Assembly (NCBI RefSeq): GCF_030269325.1
Contig: NZ_BSTD01000007.1
Location: 310,001 to 374,000, forward strand
Origin: Amycolatopsis sp. NBRC 101858
GTDB lineage: Bacteria > Actinomycetota > Actinomycetes > Mycobacteriales > Pseudonocardiaceae
Reading direction: 5' to 3'
DNA length: 64,000 nt
Shown here: one piece after another, positions 1 to 8,336 of the stretch
How the letters are laid out: every line of letters starts with the position of its first letter
Position numbering within the stretch: position 1 is the first letter of the stretch
Made by a program: the position numbers and the translations under genes
The notes under the pieces: generated by a model
What the model saw: only the letters and a program-made list of their open reading frames with translations
Database searches by the model: none
What the model was told of the DNA's origin: nothing

Positions 1-3000
1 ACGCCGAAAGACATCTTCGCGATCGACCGTGCTGCCCAGTACGACAACCGCCCCGGCAAACAACCGCCGAAGACGCTGCCAGAACACCTCGCGGCGTGGC
101 GCGAGCACGCTCTCACCCTCGTTCCGGCGACGGTGCTGGACACGCTGAGCCGGAAGGTGTTCCTCAGCGGACACGCCGAGCCGGACGCGGTCGACATCGC
201 CAAGCTCGCCGAGGTCACCCGGGAGGTCGTATCGGACAACTACGCCCACTTCTCCTGGTGGAACCTCGCCGCCGAAGCCCACCGCCAGTCCGCGCACCTG
301 CGGATGCCCGTCGACAAGCGCGGGCAGCTGATCGTCGACGTCGTCGACACCATCCTCGCCCAGCCAGACACCCTCGCCCTCGTCGGCCCGACCGCGGTCA
401 ACGAGCCGGCCTCGTTGCGCCGCCGGGACGGCGAGTCGGTGTTCGTCGAGCACCACTCGACCCGCTACACCACCACCGCGACCCTCGCCGCTGAAGGCGA
501 CCTGGTTTCGTGGGCGCGCCGCGGTGGCGGGCATCGGCTGCGCGCCGACACCGTGGAGAAGGCTCTCGCGGGTCAGGGGTTGAATGCCGGGCAGACGGAG
601 ATGGTGCGCTCGTTCGCGCGCTCCGGACGGCGCCTGCAGCTCGCCCTCGCGCCGGCCGGGGCGGGGAAGACCTCGGCAATGAAAGTCTTGGCGACCGCGT
701 GGCGGTGCACCGGGAGCCGGGTCTACGCCTTTGGCCCGTCTGCCCGGGCGGCGCAGGAGCTCGGTTCCTCGATCGGGGCGAGGCCGCAGACGCTGCATCA
801 GCTGACCACCGCGCTGTGGTTCGGGTTCGCCCACCGCGCGTTCCCGATGCAGGCCGGGGACCTGGTGATCGTCGATGAGGCGGCGATGGCCGGCACGCAC
901 ACGCTGCACAAGGTCGTGAGGTACGCGCTGAAGAATGGCGCCGATGTGCGGCTGATCGGTGACGATGCGCAGCTGGCCGCGGTCGAGGCCGGTGGGGCGA
1001 TCCGGCTGATCGCCCACGACGTCGGCGCCGTGCGCTTCCGGGAGATCGTGCGGTTCCGCGGTGACGACCGTAAGAAACAGGCCACGGCATCGCTGCAGAT
1101 CCGTGCAGCTGATCCCAAGGGGCTCGAGTACTACTTCGAGCACGGCCGGATCTCCGACGGGTCGTTGGAGACGATGCGCGACGCCGCACGCTCGCACTGG
1201 CAGGCCGACCTCGACGTCGGTGTCCAGTCGCTGCTGATCGTGCCGACCAACGAGGACACCGTCGCGCTGAACATCGACGCCCGCGAACGGCGCCTCAACC
1301 GGGGTGCGGTCGACCGCGGACGGGAGGTGGATCTGCACGACACCACCACCGCGGGTGCCGGGGACTGGGTCGTCACTCGCCACAATCAACGTCTGTTGTC
1401 GCTGTTCGGCGGGAAGGACTTCGTCAAGAACGGCGACGTCTGGACCATCACCGACGTCCACGCCAACGGCAAGATCACCGTTCAGCACCGCGTGCATAAG
1501 GCCGCGATCACGCTGCCGGCCGGGTACGTCCAGGCCCACGTCGAACTCGCCTACGCCGCCACCATCAACCGGGTCCAGGGCATGACCAGCACCGGCAACG
1601 CCCACCTCTTGGTCCCGCCGACGATGACCCGCGAGCAGTTCTACCCCGGCATCACCCGCGCCATGCTCGGCAACTTCATCTACGTCGTCACCCACCACCA
1701 CGTCATCGACCAGCACCGCGAAACCCCCGAACCAGTGTCAGCACGGTCGGTGCTGACCGGGGTGCTGAACCACTCCGGCGCCGAGGTCTCGGCGACCGAA
1801 ACATTGCGCGAGGCCCAAGACGCGGCGGTGTCGATGGGCACGCTGGTGCTGCGCTACAACCACACCGCCACCTACCGCGACGAGGACCGCTACCGCGCCA
1901 TCCTCGCTCAACGAGCTCCTTCGACGGTGGACTTGGACAGCGAGCCGGCGCTCATCCAGACGCTGCGCAACGCACACGACCTCGGCTGGGAACCCGACCC
2001 GCTCGTCGTCGCCGTCATGCGCTGGCGCCAGTCCCTCGACGAGGCCGACAACCCCGGCGCGGCCCTGCAAGCCCGGATCACCACCCACCTCCGGCGCCGC
2101 CAGCCGCCCTCGCCGACCGCACCACCGCAGCCGGCCGACGTGACCCGATGGCGGGGCATCGTCGATGCGATCGCCCCGCACACCGCCGTCGAAGACCCCG
2201 AATGGGAGAAGATCTGGGTCCGCGCTGCCGGTGCGCTTGCGGTCGGGTTCGACATCGACGCCGCGCTGACCGTGGTCGCCCATCAGCTCGCGGCGCGTCC
2301 GGCGGTGCCGGATCCCATGCCGGATGACCGGTACGCCGACGCGGCGCTGGCCGCCGAGCTGGAGCGCCGCGGTGAGCGTGGTGAAGCCCATCAACGCGCT
2401 GTTCCCTGGCTGGCCCGCCCCGACTTCGCCCACGTACGCCACCATCCAGGGCACGCCCAGTACCTGCACGAAATGAACAACGCGATCGCCGACCGCGTTG
2501 CGCACCTGCGCGCCTCGGTCATCCGCGAGCAGCCGGAGTGGGTCTCGGGGCTCGGGCCGCGACCGGACCACCCGATCACCGCCGAGGAATGGGACGACCT
2601 GGTCGGACTCGTCGCGGCCTACCGCGAGACGTTCCGCATCAACGGGGAGGCGCCGCTGGGCGCCAAGCCCGACAGCCGCGGCGCGCGGGCACACGCCTGG
2701 CGCACTCTGGGCGAGCGCTGGGACGCCTTCGGGCAAGCGCCGGTGACCGACCGACCCGCACCTGCGACCCCCTGGGCGGCCACCCGAGCCGCGGAGCTCG
2801 ACGACCTGTTCGCCGGGCTCGACGATGCCGAGGAGCGTGTCGTCCTCCAGCCCCTGAACGTGCTCGTGCGTCGTTACGAACTGCTGGCTCGCGACGGTGA
2901 TGACGACCGCTACCTCGACGTCCTCGCCCGGTACGTCCCCGGCGCGGTCAACGCCGGCGCCGAGCCCGCCGCCCTGGGCGCACTGGCCAACGCCCAGGAT

Positions 3001-3993
3001 CACGGCTGGCAAGCCGAACGGCTGGTCCGCAGACTCGCCGACGAGAGCGGCTTCTCCTGGGCCAGCGACCCGGCCGCCGTCCTCGCCAAGCGCGTGTCAA
3101 CGCACGTCACCGAGCACCAAGCCCCGGCGAGGATCGGGGCGCCGACCGACGAACAAGTCGACCGGTGGTGCAGCATCGTCGCCGAACATCTACCGGACGC
3201 AGCCGTCACCGGCGAACAGTGGGGCATCGTCTGGCGCCACGCCGCCGGCGGCGCCGCATACGGCCTCGACGCTGACACCGCCCTCACCGACGCCCTCACC
3301 CGCCTCTCCGGCGACACCACCGGCACCGGGGAAGGTGACTATCGCCGCGCCGGTGAAGCACTCGTCGCCGCCCTGACCGACCGCCACCGCGCCGGAGAAG
3401 GGCTGCACGCCGCGCTCCCGTGGCAGGCCCAACCCGACTTCGGAACACCCGGCGACCATCACGGTGCACTGGCACGGCTGGACGGCCTCAACGGCGAAAT
3501 CGCTGCCCGCGCCGACCAACTGCTCGACCACGTGCACCGCGAGCACCCTCGCTGGGCCGCACGGCTCGGGCAGCGCCCCGACGACTCCGGACCGGCCGCG
3601 ACCTGGGATCAGACTGTCCGGCTGGCCGCGGCGTACCGTGAAACCTACGGAATCACCACCACCGATACCGCCTCCCCGCTCGGCCTGCGCCCCGCAGGCC
3701 ACGGCCCCAAAGCCGCCGCCTGGGACCAGATCACCACCCAATGGAGGCAGCTCATGACCACACCAGAACCACAAGACGCCGCGTCGGAGACAATGCTCAC
3801 CGTCGAATCCCGCCGCGACACGCTCGACGCGCTACGCGACGAATTCACCAGCGGAGTCGCCGCCCGCACCCAGCAGCTCAAAGACCAGGACGAGAAGAAG
3901 CGGCGGGAGGCACGCCGCGACGAGGCCGACGATGAGTACGACGACCGACGCGAAAGCCTCGGAGACGGCCTGCACCGCGGCATGGGTTACTGA
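1..3993 (+). CDS. TraA/TrwC-type conjugative relaxase-helicase, C-terminal part (5' end outside window)
   Basis: The reading frame is open from base 1 with no natural start, so the N-terminal relaxase domain must lie upstream; GTG at 133 is only the first internal start codon. The visible part begins with an RecD/TraI-like superfamily 1 helicase. Motif I reads APAGAGKT (Lys codon at 667), motif II is DEAAM (from 874), GDDAQLAAVEAGG follows as motif III, and NRVQGMTS near 1570 is motif V/VI-like. Such proteins nick oriT and unwind the transferred strand during conjugation. The roughly 700-residue tail holds two related blocks, each containing a PW..(Q/R)PDF stretch, an HP.W/QPEW..LG.RP stretch and an AAYRET stretch, so it looks duplicated. 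The extreme C terminus is charged and probably coiled. Helicase identity is secure; relaxase is inferred from the usual fusion and the transfer operon nearby. Confidence 0.85.
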   Translation, partial: TPKDIFAIDRAAQYDNRPGKQPPKTLPEHLAAWREHALTLVPATVLDTLSRKVFLSGHAEPDAVDIAKLAEVTREVVSDNYAHFSWWNLAAEAHRQSAHLRMPVDKRGQLIVDVVDTILAQPDTLALVGPTAVNEPASLRRRDGESVFVEHHSTRYTTTATLAAEGDLVSWARRGGGHRLRADTVEKALAGQGLNAGQTEMVRSFARSGRRLQLALAPAGAGKTSAMKVLATAWRCTGSRVYAFGPSARAAQELGSSIGARPQTLHQLTTALWFGFAHRAFPMQAGDLVIVDEAAMAGTHTLHKVVRYALKNGADVRLIGDDAQLAAVEAGGAIRLIAHDVGAVRFREIVRFRGDDRKKQATASLQIRAADPKGLEYYFEHGRISDGSLETMRDAARSHWQADLDVGVQSLLIVPTNEDTVALNIDARERRLNRGAVDRGREVDLHDTTTAGAGDWVVTRHNQRLLSLFGGKDFVKNGDVWTITDVHANGKITVQHRVHKAAITLPAGYVQAHVELAYAATINRVQGMTSTGNAHLLVPPTMTREQFYPGITRAMLGNFIYVVTHHHVIDQHRETPEPVSARSVLTGVLNHSGAEVSATETLREAQDAAVSMGTLVLRYNHTATYRDEDRYRAILAQRAPSTVDLDSEPALIQTLRNAHDLGWEPDPLVVAVMRWRQSLDEADNPGAALQARITTHLRRRQPPSPTAPPQPADVTRWRGIVDAIAPHTAVEDPEWEKIWVRAAGALAVGFDIDAALTVVAHQLAARPAVPDPMPDDRYADAALAAELERRGERGEAHQRAVPWLARPDFAHVRHHPGHAQYLHEMNNAIADRVAHLRASVIREQPEWVSGLGPRPDHPITAEEWDDLVGLVAAYRETFRINGEAPLGAKPDSRGARAHAWRTLGERWDAFGQAPVTDRPAPATPWAATRAAELDDLFAGLDDAEERVVLQPLNVLVRRYELLARDGDDDRYLDVLARYVPGAVNAGAEPAALGALANAQDHGWQAERLVRRLADESGFSWASDPAAVLAKRVSTHVTEHQAPARIGAPTDEQVDRWCSIVAEHLPDAAVTGEQWGIVWRHAAGGAAYGLDADTALTDALTRLSGDTTGTGEGDYRRAGEALVAALTDRHRAGEGLHAALPWQAQPDFGTPGDHHGALARLDGLNGEIAARADQLLDHVHREHPRWAARLGQRPDDSGPAATWDQTVRLAAAYRETYGITTTDTASPLGLRPAGHGPKAAAWDQITTQWRQLMTTPEPQDAASETMLTVESRRDTLDALRDEFTSGVAARTQQLKDQDEKKRREARRDEADDEYDDRRESLGDGLHRGMGY

Positions 3994-4096
3994 CGATCAG
4001 GCTTCTCATCTGGGTACTCATTGACGAGTCGGAACTGTCGGTGGCCACCGGTAAGATCGATCTCCTAAGCTCCCGGGCAGCATAGGAGGTGGCTCG

Positions 4097-6454
4097 ATGT
4101 ATATCTCGGCCGTGTACGTGCGGTTTTTTCGCTCGTTCAACTACGACTACCTACGCAAGGCACACCGCGATTTCGCGCCCCATCCTTGGGATGTTCTACC
4201 CGACGACACCAAGTTCCCGTTCGTGAAGGTTCCTCTCGAGCGCGAGGTCACTACTGTCGTCGGAGCGAACGAGTCAGGCAAGAGTCAGCTGCTGACCGCG
4301 ATCAAGTGCGCCTTGACCGGCGAGAACATCCGGTTGGGTGATTTCTGCCGATACTCTCAGTTCTTCGCCGTGGATGACTCGATCTCGACACCACACTTCG
4401 GCCTCGAACTGTCAGGACTCACCGACCCCGAGCGGTCCCGCTTGGCGAAGGCACTCAAACGGAAGCGCGCCGACATCGGCAGCAAGTTTTGCTTCTTTCG
4501 CTTAGGCAACACGACGCCGGTGATTTACGTTCCTGACGGCGACCAGTGGACCCAAGTGTCAACCAGCGCAGAAGACGGTCTGCACGAACTTCTTCCCACA
4601 GCGTTCGAGATCGACTCGAAAGTCGCACTCCCAGACAGCGTCCCAATCCGATATCTGGTTGATGGCAAACACTCCTTCCAGACGCGACCACGACCATTGC
4701 GCCAAAAATTTCTGCGCACCGTAACCTCCAATGCGACGAGCTGGTGGGGTACTTCAGAACAGCCTCCACCCGAGCAGCAGCACTCGGCAGCGCAAGCGTA
4801 CAACGATGCGAACCAGTCCTCAGAAGACTACGAGAAGCAACTTCGCCTAGCAGACAAGCTTCTGTTCACCGTCGCGGGAATCAGCAGGAAGGCGTTCACC
4901 GCACTGTGGAACGCCGTAGAGGCCGACGACAACGGCTACGCCAACGGTGTGGTCGACCAGATGAACAGGCAGTTGGCCACGACGTTGAACTTCCCGAAGT
5001 GGTGGTCACAGGACAACCACTTCCAGCTGATGCTGACACTTCGCGACCAGGATCTGGTCTTCACCATCCGGGATCGCACAGGTACCGAGTACTCAGCAGG
5101 CGAGCGCAGCATGGGACTGCGGTTCTTCCTCAGCTACTTCATCCAGTACAAGTCCCACACCGATCCTGGAGCCGACGGCAACGAGGTCTTGCTCATGGAC
5201 GAACCAGACGCTTACCTGTCTAGCGCAGGCCAACAGGACCTCCTTCAGATCTTCGCAGACTTCGCCAACCCCGAGGACCCCCAACGCACGCCGACCCAAG
5301 TCGTCTATGTCACCCATTCGCCGTTCCTAATCGACAAGAACCATGGCGAGCGCATCCGCGTCCTCGAAAAGGGTGAGGACGACGAAGGCACCAGGGTGGT
5401 ACGCAACGCCGCACAGAACCACTACGAGCCCCTACGGTCTGCGTTCGGCAGCTTCGTCGCAGAGACCACATTCATTAGCAACTGCAACCTCATGCTGGAA
5501 GGCCCGGCGGACCAGGTCTTCTTGGCCGGGATGGCGTCGAGACTACGACGCCGGGCCCCTGATTCACCCGACAACCTCGACCTGAACACCGTCACCCTCG
5601 TGCCGGCGAGCGGTGCGAAGAACATCCCCTACCTCGTGTACCTAGCTCGCGGCCGCGACGTCGATAAGCCGGCTGTCATTGTCCTGGTCGACAACGATCA
5701 GGAAGGACAGGAAGCGGCGGCCGAGCTTCGGCACGGTCCGAAGGGCAAGCCGTTGTTGCAGGATAAATTCGTGGTGGTACTCGGCGGGCCGAACCACGAC
5801 ACCATCCGTAGCGACAATCCCGCTGGCGTCGTAGCCATCGAAGATTTGATCCCACTCGATGTGGCTGTCGAAGCGGCAAAGCGGTACGCCGAGTCGTTCA
5901 TGGCCCCCGAGAAAGCAGCCGCGATCGCCGACTTGACAGTCGACGAAGTCGTCTTCGACGACAGTAAGGATACTCACGATGCAGTAGAGCAGGCTGCAGC
6001 GAAAAGAGTGACGGGGTTCAGTCTCGCCAAGGTAGGTTTCGCCCGGTGCGTCCTCGACGTCATCGGCGATGCAAACGCGCCATCAGGTGCTGGCGTCGCC
6101 GACGATAACTTCCGCGCGCTCTTCGCAGATCTCGGCAAGCTGCAACGACAGGCCATGCGCGAGTTAACGACCGATCAGACCAGCAGCAAGATCAACCGGC
6201 TCAAGAAGTCGTTCCTACTCGACCACCGGTACAGCGCGACCAAGGCGCAGGTCTCCTACCTGCTGGAGGAGATCGAGACCGCTTTGGACACGTCGCTCGA
6301 CGCGGACGATGTTCGCAATCAGATAGTTAGCACGAAGCGTGCCTTGCACCTGGACGGCGAGGGCGGTGACCCTATCGCCGACTACGATGAGTTCAAGGAG
6401 GAACTCGCGAAGCTCGCCTACAAGCCTCTGAACGATGCCCAGGTCGAGTCCTGA
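4097..6454 (+). CDS. OLD-family ATP-dependent nuclease (AAA ATPase + TOPRIM)
   Basis: This 785-residue protein has the order typical of overcoming-lysogenization-defect nucleases. An N-terminal ABC-type ATPase carries Walker A VVGANESGKSQ (G56 to S63), a signature-like GERSMGLRF, Walker B LLMDEPDAYLS (D368, E369) and a switch-like THSPFLI. A TOPRIM domain follows, with E468 in MLEGPADQVF and the D532/D534 pair in LVDNDQEGQ. The family cleaves or nicks DNA in phage defence (P2 OLD, GajA of Gabija). No UvrD-like GajB partner lies beside it, so calling it Gabija is not justified. The start is ATG 4097 behind AGGAGGT in 'cataggaggtggctcg'. Base composition is visibly less GC-rich than the transfer genes, which suggests recently acquired cargo. 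The next gene, a YaaC-like protein, is convergent 132 bp away. Confidence 0.85.
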   Translation: MYISAVYVRFFRSFNYDYLRKAHRDFAPHPWDVLPDDTKFPFVKVPLEREVTTVVGANESGKSQLLTAIKCALTGENIRLGDFCRYSQFFAVDDSISTPHFGLELSGLTDPERSRLAKALKRKRADIGSKFCFFRLGNTTPVIYVPDGDQWTQVSTSAEDGLHELLPTAFEIDSKVALPDSVPIRYLVDGKHSFQTRPRPLRQKFLRTVTSNATSWWGTSEQPPPEQQHSAAQAYNDANQSSEDYEKQLRLADKLLFTVAGISRKAFTALWNAVEADDNGYANGVVDQMNRQLATTLNFPKWWSQDNHFQLMLTLRDQDLVFTIRDRTGTEYSAGERSMGLRFFLSYFIQYKSHTDPGADGNEVLLMDEPDAYLSSAGQQDLLQIFADFANPEDPQRTPTQVVYVTHSPFLIDKNHGERIRVLEKGEDDEGTRVVRNAAQNHYEPLRSAFGSFVAETTFISNCNLMLEGPADQVFLAGMASRLRRRAPDSPDNLDLNTVTLVPASGAKNIPYLVYLARGRDVDKPAVIVLVDNDQEGQEAAAELRHGPKGKPLLQDKFVVVLGGPNHDTIRSDNPAGVVAIEDLIPLDVAVEAAKRYAESFMAPEKAAAIADLTVDEVVFDDSKDTHDAVEQAAAKRVTGFSLAKVGFARCVLDVIGDANAPSGAGVADDNFRALFADLGKLQRQAMRELTTDQTSSKINRLKKSFLLDHRYSATKAQVSYLLEEIETALDTSLDADDVRNQIVSTKRALHLDGEGGDPIADYDEFKEELAKLAYKPLNDAQVES

Positions 6455-6586
6455 GCTTGCCCAGTTCGGATCACAGAGAAGAGATCTTGGGGCGCGCTCA
6501 CCGCAGCCGCCAAGGCTTCTCGCCTGCCGCTTCGCAGTCATGGCAAGGTTCACGGCACGGCGAGTCGCCAGGCGCTCAGCGCGCTG

Positions 6587-7606
6587 TCAGAGGGCAAATT
6601 GATGAAGGGTCTCCAAGACCAGCCGCGGAACGACATCCACTGCACGTCGAAGGAGGCGTTCGACAGACATGGCGTAACTGCTTCTGTTGACGTCGATGTG
6701 TGACGCCCACTCGCCGGGCTGATACCGGGCCAGCATCGACAGCGCATGGAGAATTGCCCACCACGCCATCAACGGATGAAGACCAAGGGGGTTCTGACCA
6801 ATTGCCGGGAAGAAGTACCACGTTCCCAGACAGAGTCGACTCTTCGACGTCAGCCACTCCCAGCTCTCAACGCGGTCAACCGATTCGCCACCTCGCACGA
6901 GCCAATTCATCTGCAGCTCGCCGCGGCCATCTTTGTGCGCGGTGAATGCCGGCAAGTTCGGGTTCCCCTGCAGATTGCGGAAGCTGTGGTAGTCGCGCGC
7001 ACCCGGATATGCCGCCAGGTAATCGTCCAACGTGGACTTTTCGGTCTTTCCGTCAACCAGCCACGCTGGGAACCCGACAACGGGAACGACAGCAAGAGGA
7101 TGCGACTCGATCCACAGCGAATCGGTACCGATCCAGAGTGGAGTACGTCGATTTTGACCACGATCTAACAATGGCACACAATCGTTCTCCGGGAGGAGAT
7201 CCCACAGCTCATTCAGCGCAATCGGTGAATTTCCCCAGAGCGGAGAATCTAGTAGGGTGGACAGGCGTGCAAAGCTCCCCGCACTCGACGCCGGGTCTGA
7301 CTTGATTCGCACCGAAGGCAAGTCAGCAGCGAGGTCGATCGTTTTAACCCCGTGCCCCTTGAGTTCCCACTCAAGCAGGGAGGACGCTGCCGAGATCGCC
7401 CGACCGGCCTGACTCAGCCCGTAGAAGGCCAGCAGTGGCCGTGCAGCAGTTCCGACCCCCGCCGCAGCGCGAAACAATTGCTCCGCCTGTTCTAGGGCAG
7501 ACACGTAGGTGCCGCGGCGCGCCTGATCGCTTGAGGCCGAGCCAGGCGGACTCCAACGGGTCGCCCGCAACGCGTCCCACACTGTTGCGACCGAGTCACT
7601 ATGCAT
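6587..7606 (-). CDS. YaaC-like protein
   Basis: The product has about 339 residues if it starts at ATG 7606, which replaces a longer open frame whose first 52 codons are Arg-rich and not family-like. Hallmarks of the YaaC-like family are present: an N-terminal LLAFYGLSQAGRAI stretch followed by a GHG motif, and a C-terminal HPLMAWWAILHALSMLARY block followed by the terminal helix region around VERLL. The biochemical function of YaaC proteins is unknown. The gene converges on the OLD nuclease and shares its lower GC content. The two may therefore have arrived together, and a role in defence is possible, but nothing in the sequence proves a functional link. The upstream sequence reads CTAAGG about 10 bases before the ATG, a modest ribosome-binding site. 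Confidence 0.75.
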   Translation of the reverse strand: MHSDSVATVWDALRATRWSPPGSASSDQARRGTYVSALEQAEQLFRAAAGVGTAARPLLAFYGLSQAGRAISAASSLLEWELKGHGVKTIDLAADLPSVRIKSDPASSAGSFARLSTLLDSPLWGNSPIALNELWDLLPENDCVPLLDRGQNRRTPLWIGTDSLWIESHPLAVVPVVGFPAWLVDGKTEKSTLDDYLAAYPGARDYHSFRNLQGNPNLPAFTAHKDGRGELQMNWLVRGGESVDRVESWEWLTSKSRLCLGTWYFFPAIGQNPLGLHPLMAWWAILHALSMLARYQPGEWASHIDVNRSSYAMSVERLLRRAVDVVPRLVLETLHQFAL

Positions 7607-7652
7607 TATCGAACTGTACCTTAGGGCCAATCGTGTCCCGTCACGGTCGCCC

Positions 7653-8336
7653 TTACCACGCGTGGCTAACGACTTCGTCCTCATGTTCCCGGAGTTGCGT
7701 TGTCGACGACGGGACCTCGCCAGCTTGCGGTTCCTCGCTTCGGTCGACTGTGAAGCGATCAACCGCCGGCGTAGCGCCGACGGCCTTATGATTGCCTGTG
7801 AGGCAATGCTGGTGAGTCCACTCAGTTACTAAGCGTTCGGTGAAACCGGTCCGCCATCGGTCGTGCCAGTACTGGGCGTCGCTGGCCTCGGCGCCCTTGC
7901 CCACGTGCGCTGCCCGCCAGGTGTAAGCCAGCGTCGCCAGCTCGGCCACCAATCCGGGATGCTGTGGCCAGCAGTCCGGGATCGCGACTGCACGGGTACC
8001 GCTTTTGCCGACGTAGACGGCGTTGTAGTACTGGACGAAATTAGTGACCGTGAACACCGGGGTCTGCTCTCGCTGTTGCGTGTCCTCCGCGGCCAGCGGT
8101 GCCGGGAACGGCAACCACGGCGCAAGCCGCGGTTTGTCCTCGGCGTCGTTCTCCAGTTCAGCGAGCTTCTCCTGGAGCTGTTCGATCTCCGACTGCTGGG
8201 CTTGCATTCTCGACCACAATTCCTCAGTTATCGCGTCGAGCTCGGCGCGCGACCGCGCTGGCTGCTGTCGTTCCGGCTGGATTGCCTCGACCGATCGCTC
8301 CGGTTCCGGCGTGGAGATATCGTCGTCCTCGCTCAT
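7653..8336 (-). CDS. DUF4913-type protein at the end of the conjugation operon
   Basis: A 227-residue soluble protein. Its ATG (8334-8336) overlaps the stop of the VirD4/TraG gene in an ATGA arrangement, so it is the last gene of the leftward transfer operon. The N-terminal third is acidic and Pro/Glu-rich, followed by a short predicted coiled coil (AITEELWSRMQAQQSEIEQL). The conserved part is TNFVQYYNAVYVGK, then CWPQHPGLVAELATLAYTW and YWHDRW, which resembles DUF4913 proteins that commonly sit next to the coupling protein in actinobacterial elements. The molecular role is unknown; proximity to TraG suggests an accessory role in substrate recruitment. The open frame extends further upstream inside traG, but those codons are antisense-like shadow and are excluded. 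Confidence 0.7.
   Translation of the reverse strand: MSEDDDISTPEPERSVEAIQPERQQPARSRAELDAITEELWSRMQAQQSEIEQLQEKLAELENDAEDKPRLAPWLPFPAPLAAEDTQQREQTPVFTVTNFVQYYNAVYVGKSGTRAVAIPDCWPQHPGLVAELATLAYTWRAAHVGKGAEASDAQYWHDRWRTGFTERLVTEWTHQHCLTGNHKAVGATPAVDRFTVDRSEEPQAGEVPSSTTQLREHEDEVVSHAW

Noticed and set aside
4097-7606. Gabija defence system
   Set aside because: The OLD nuclease has the right domains, but the neighbour is YaaC-like and not a UvrD-type GajB helicase.
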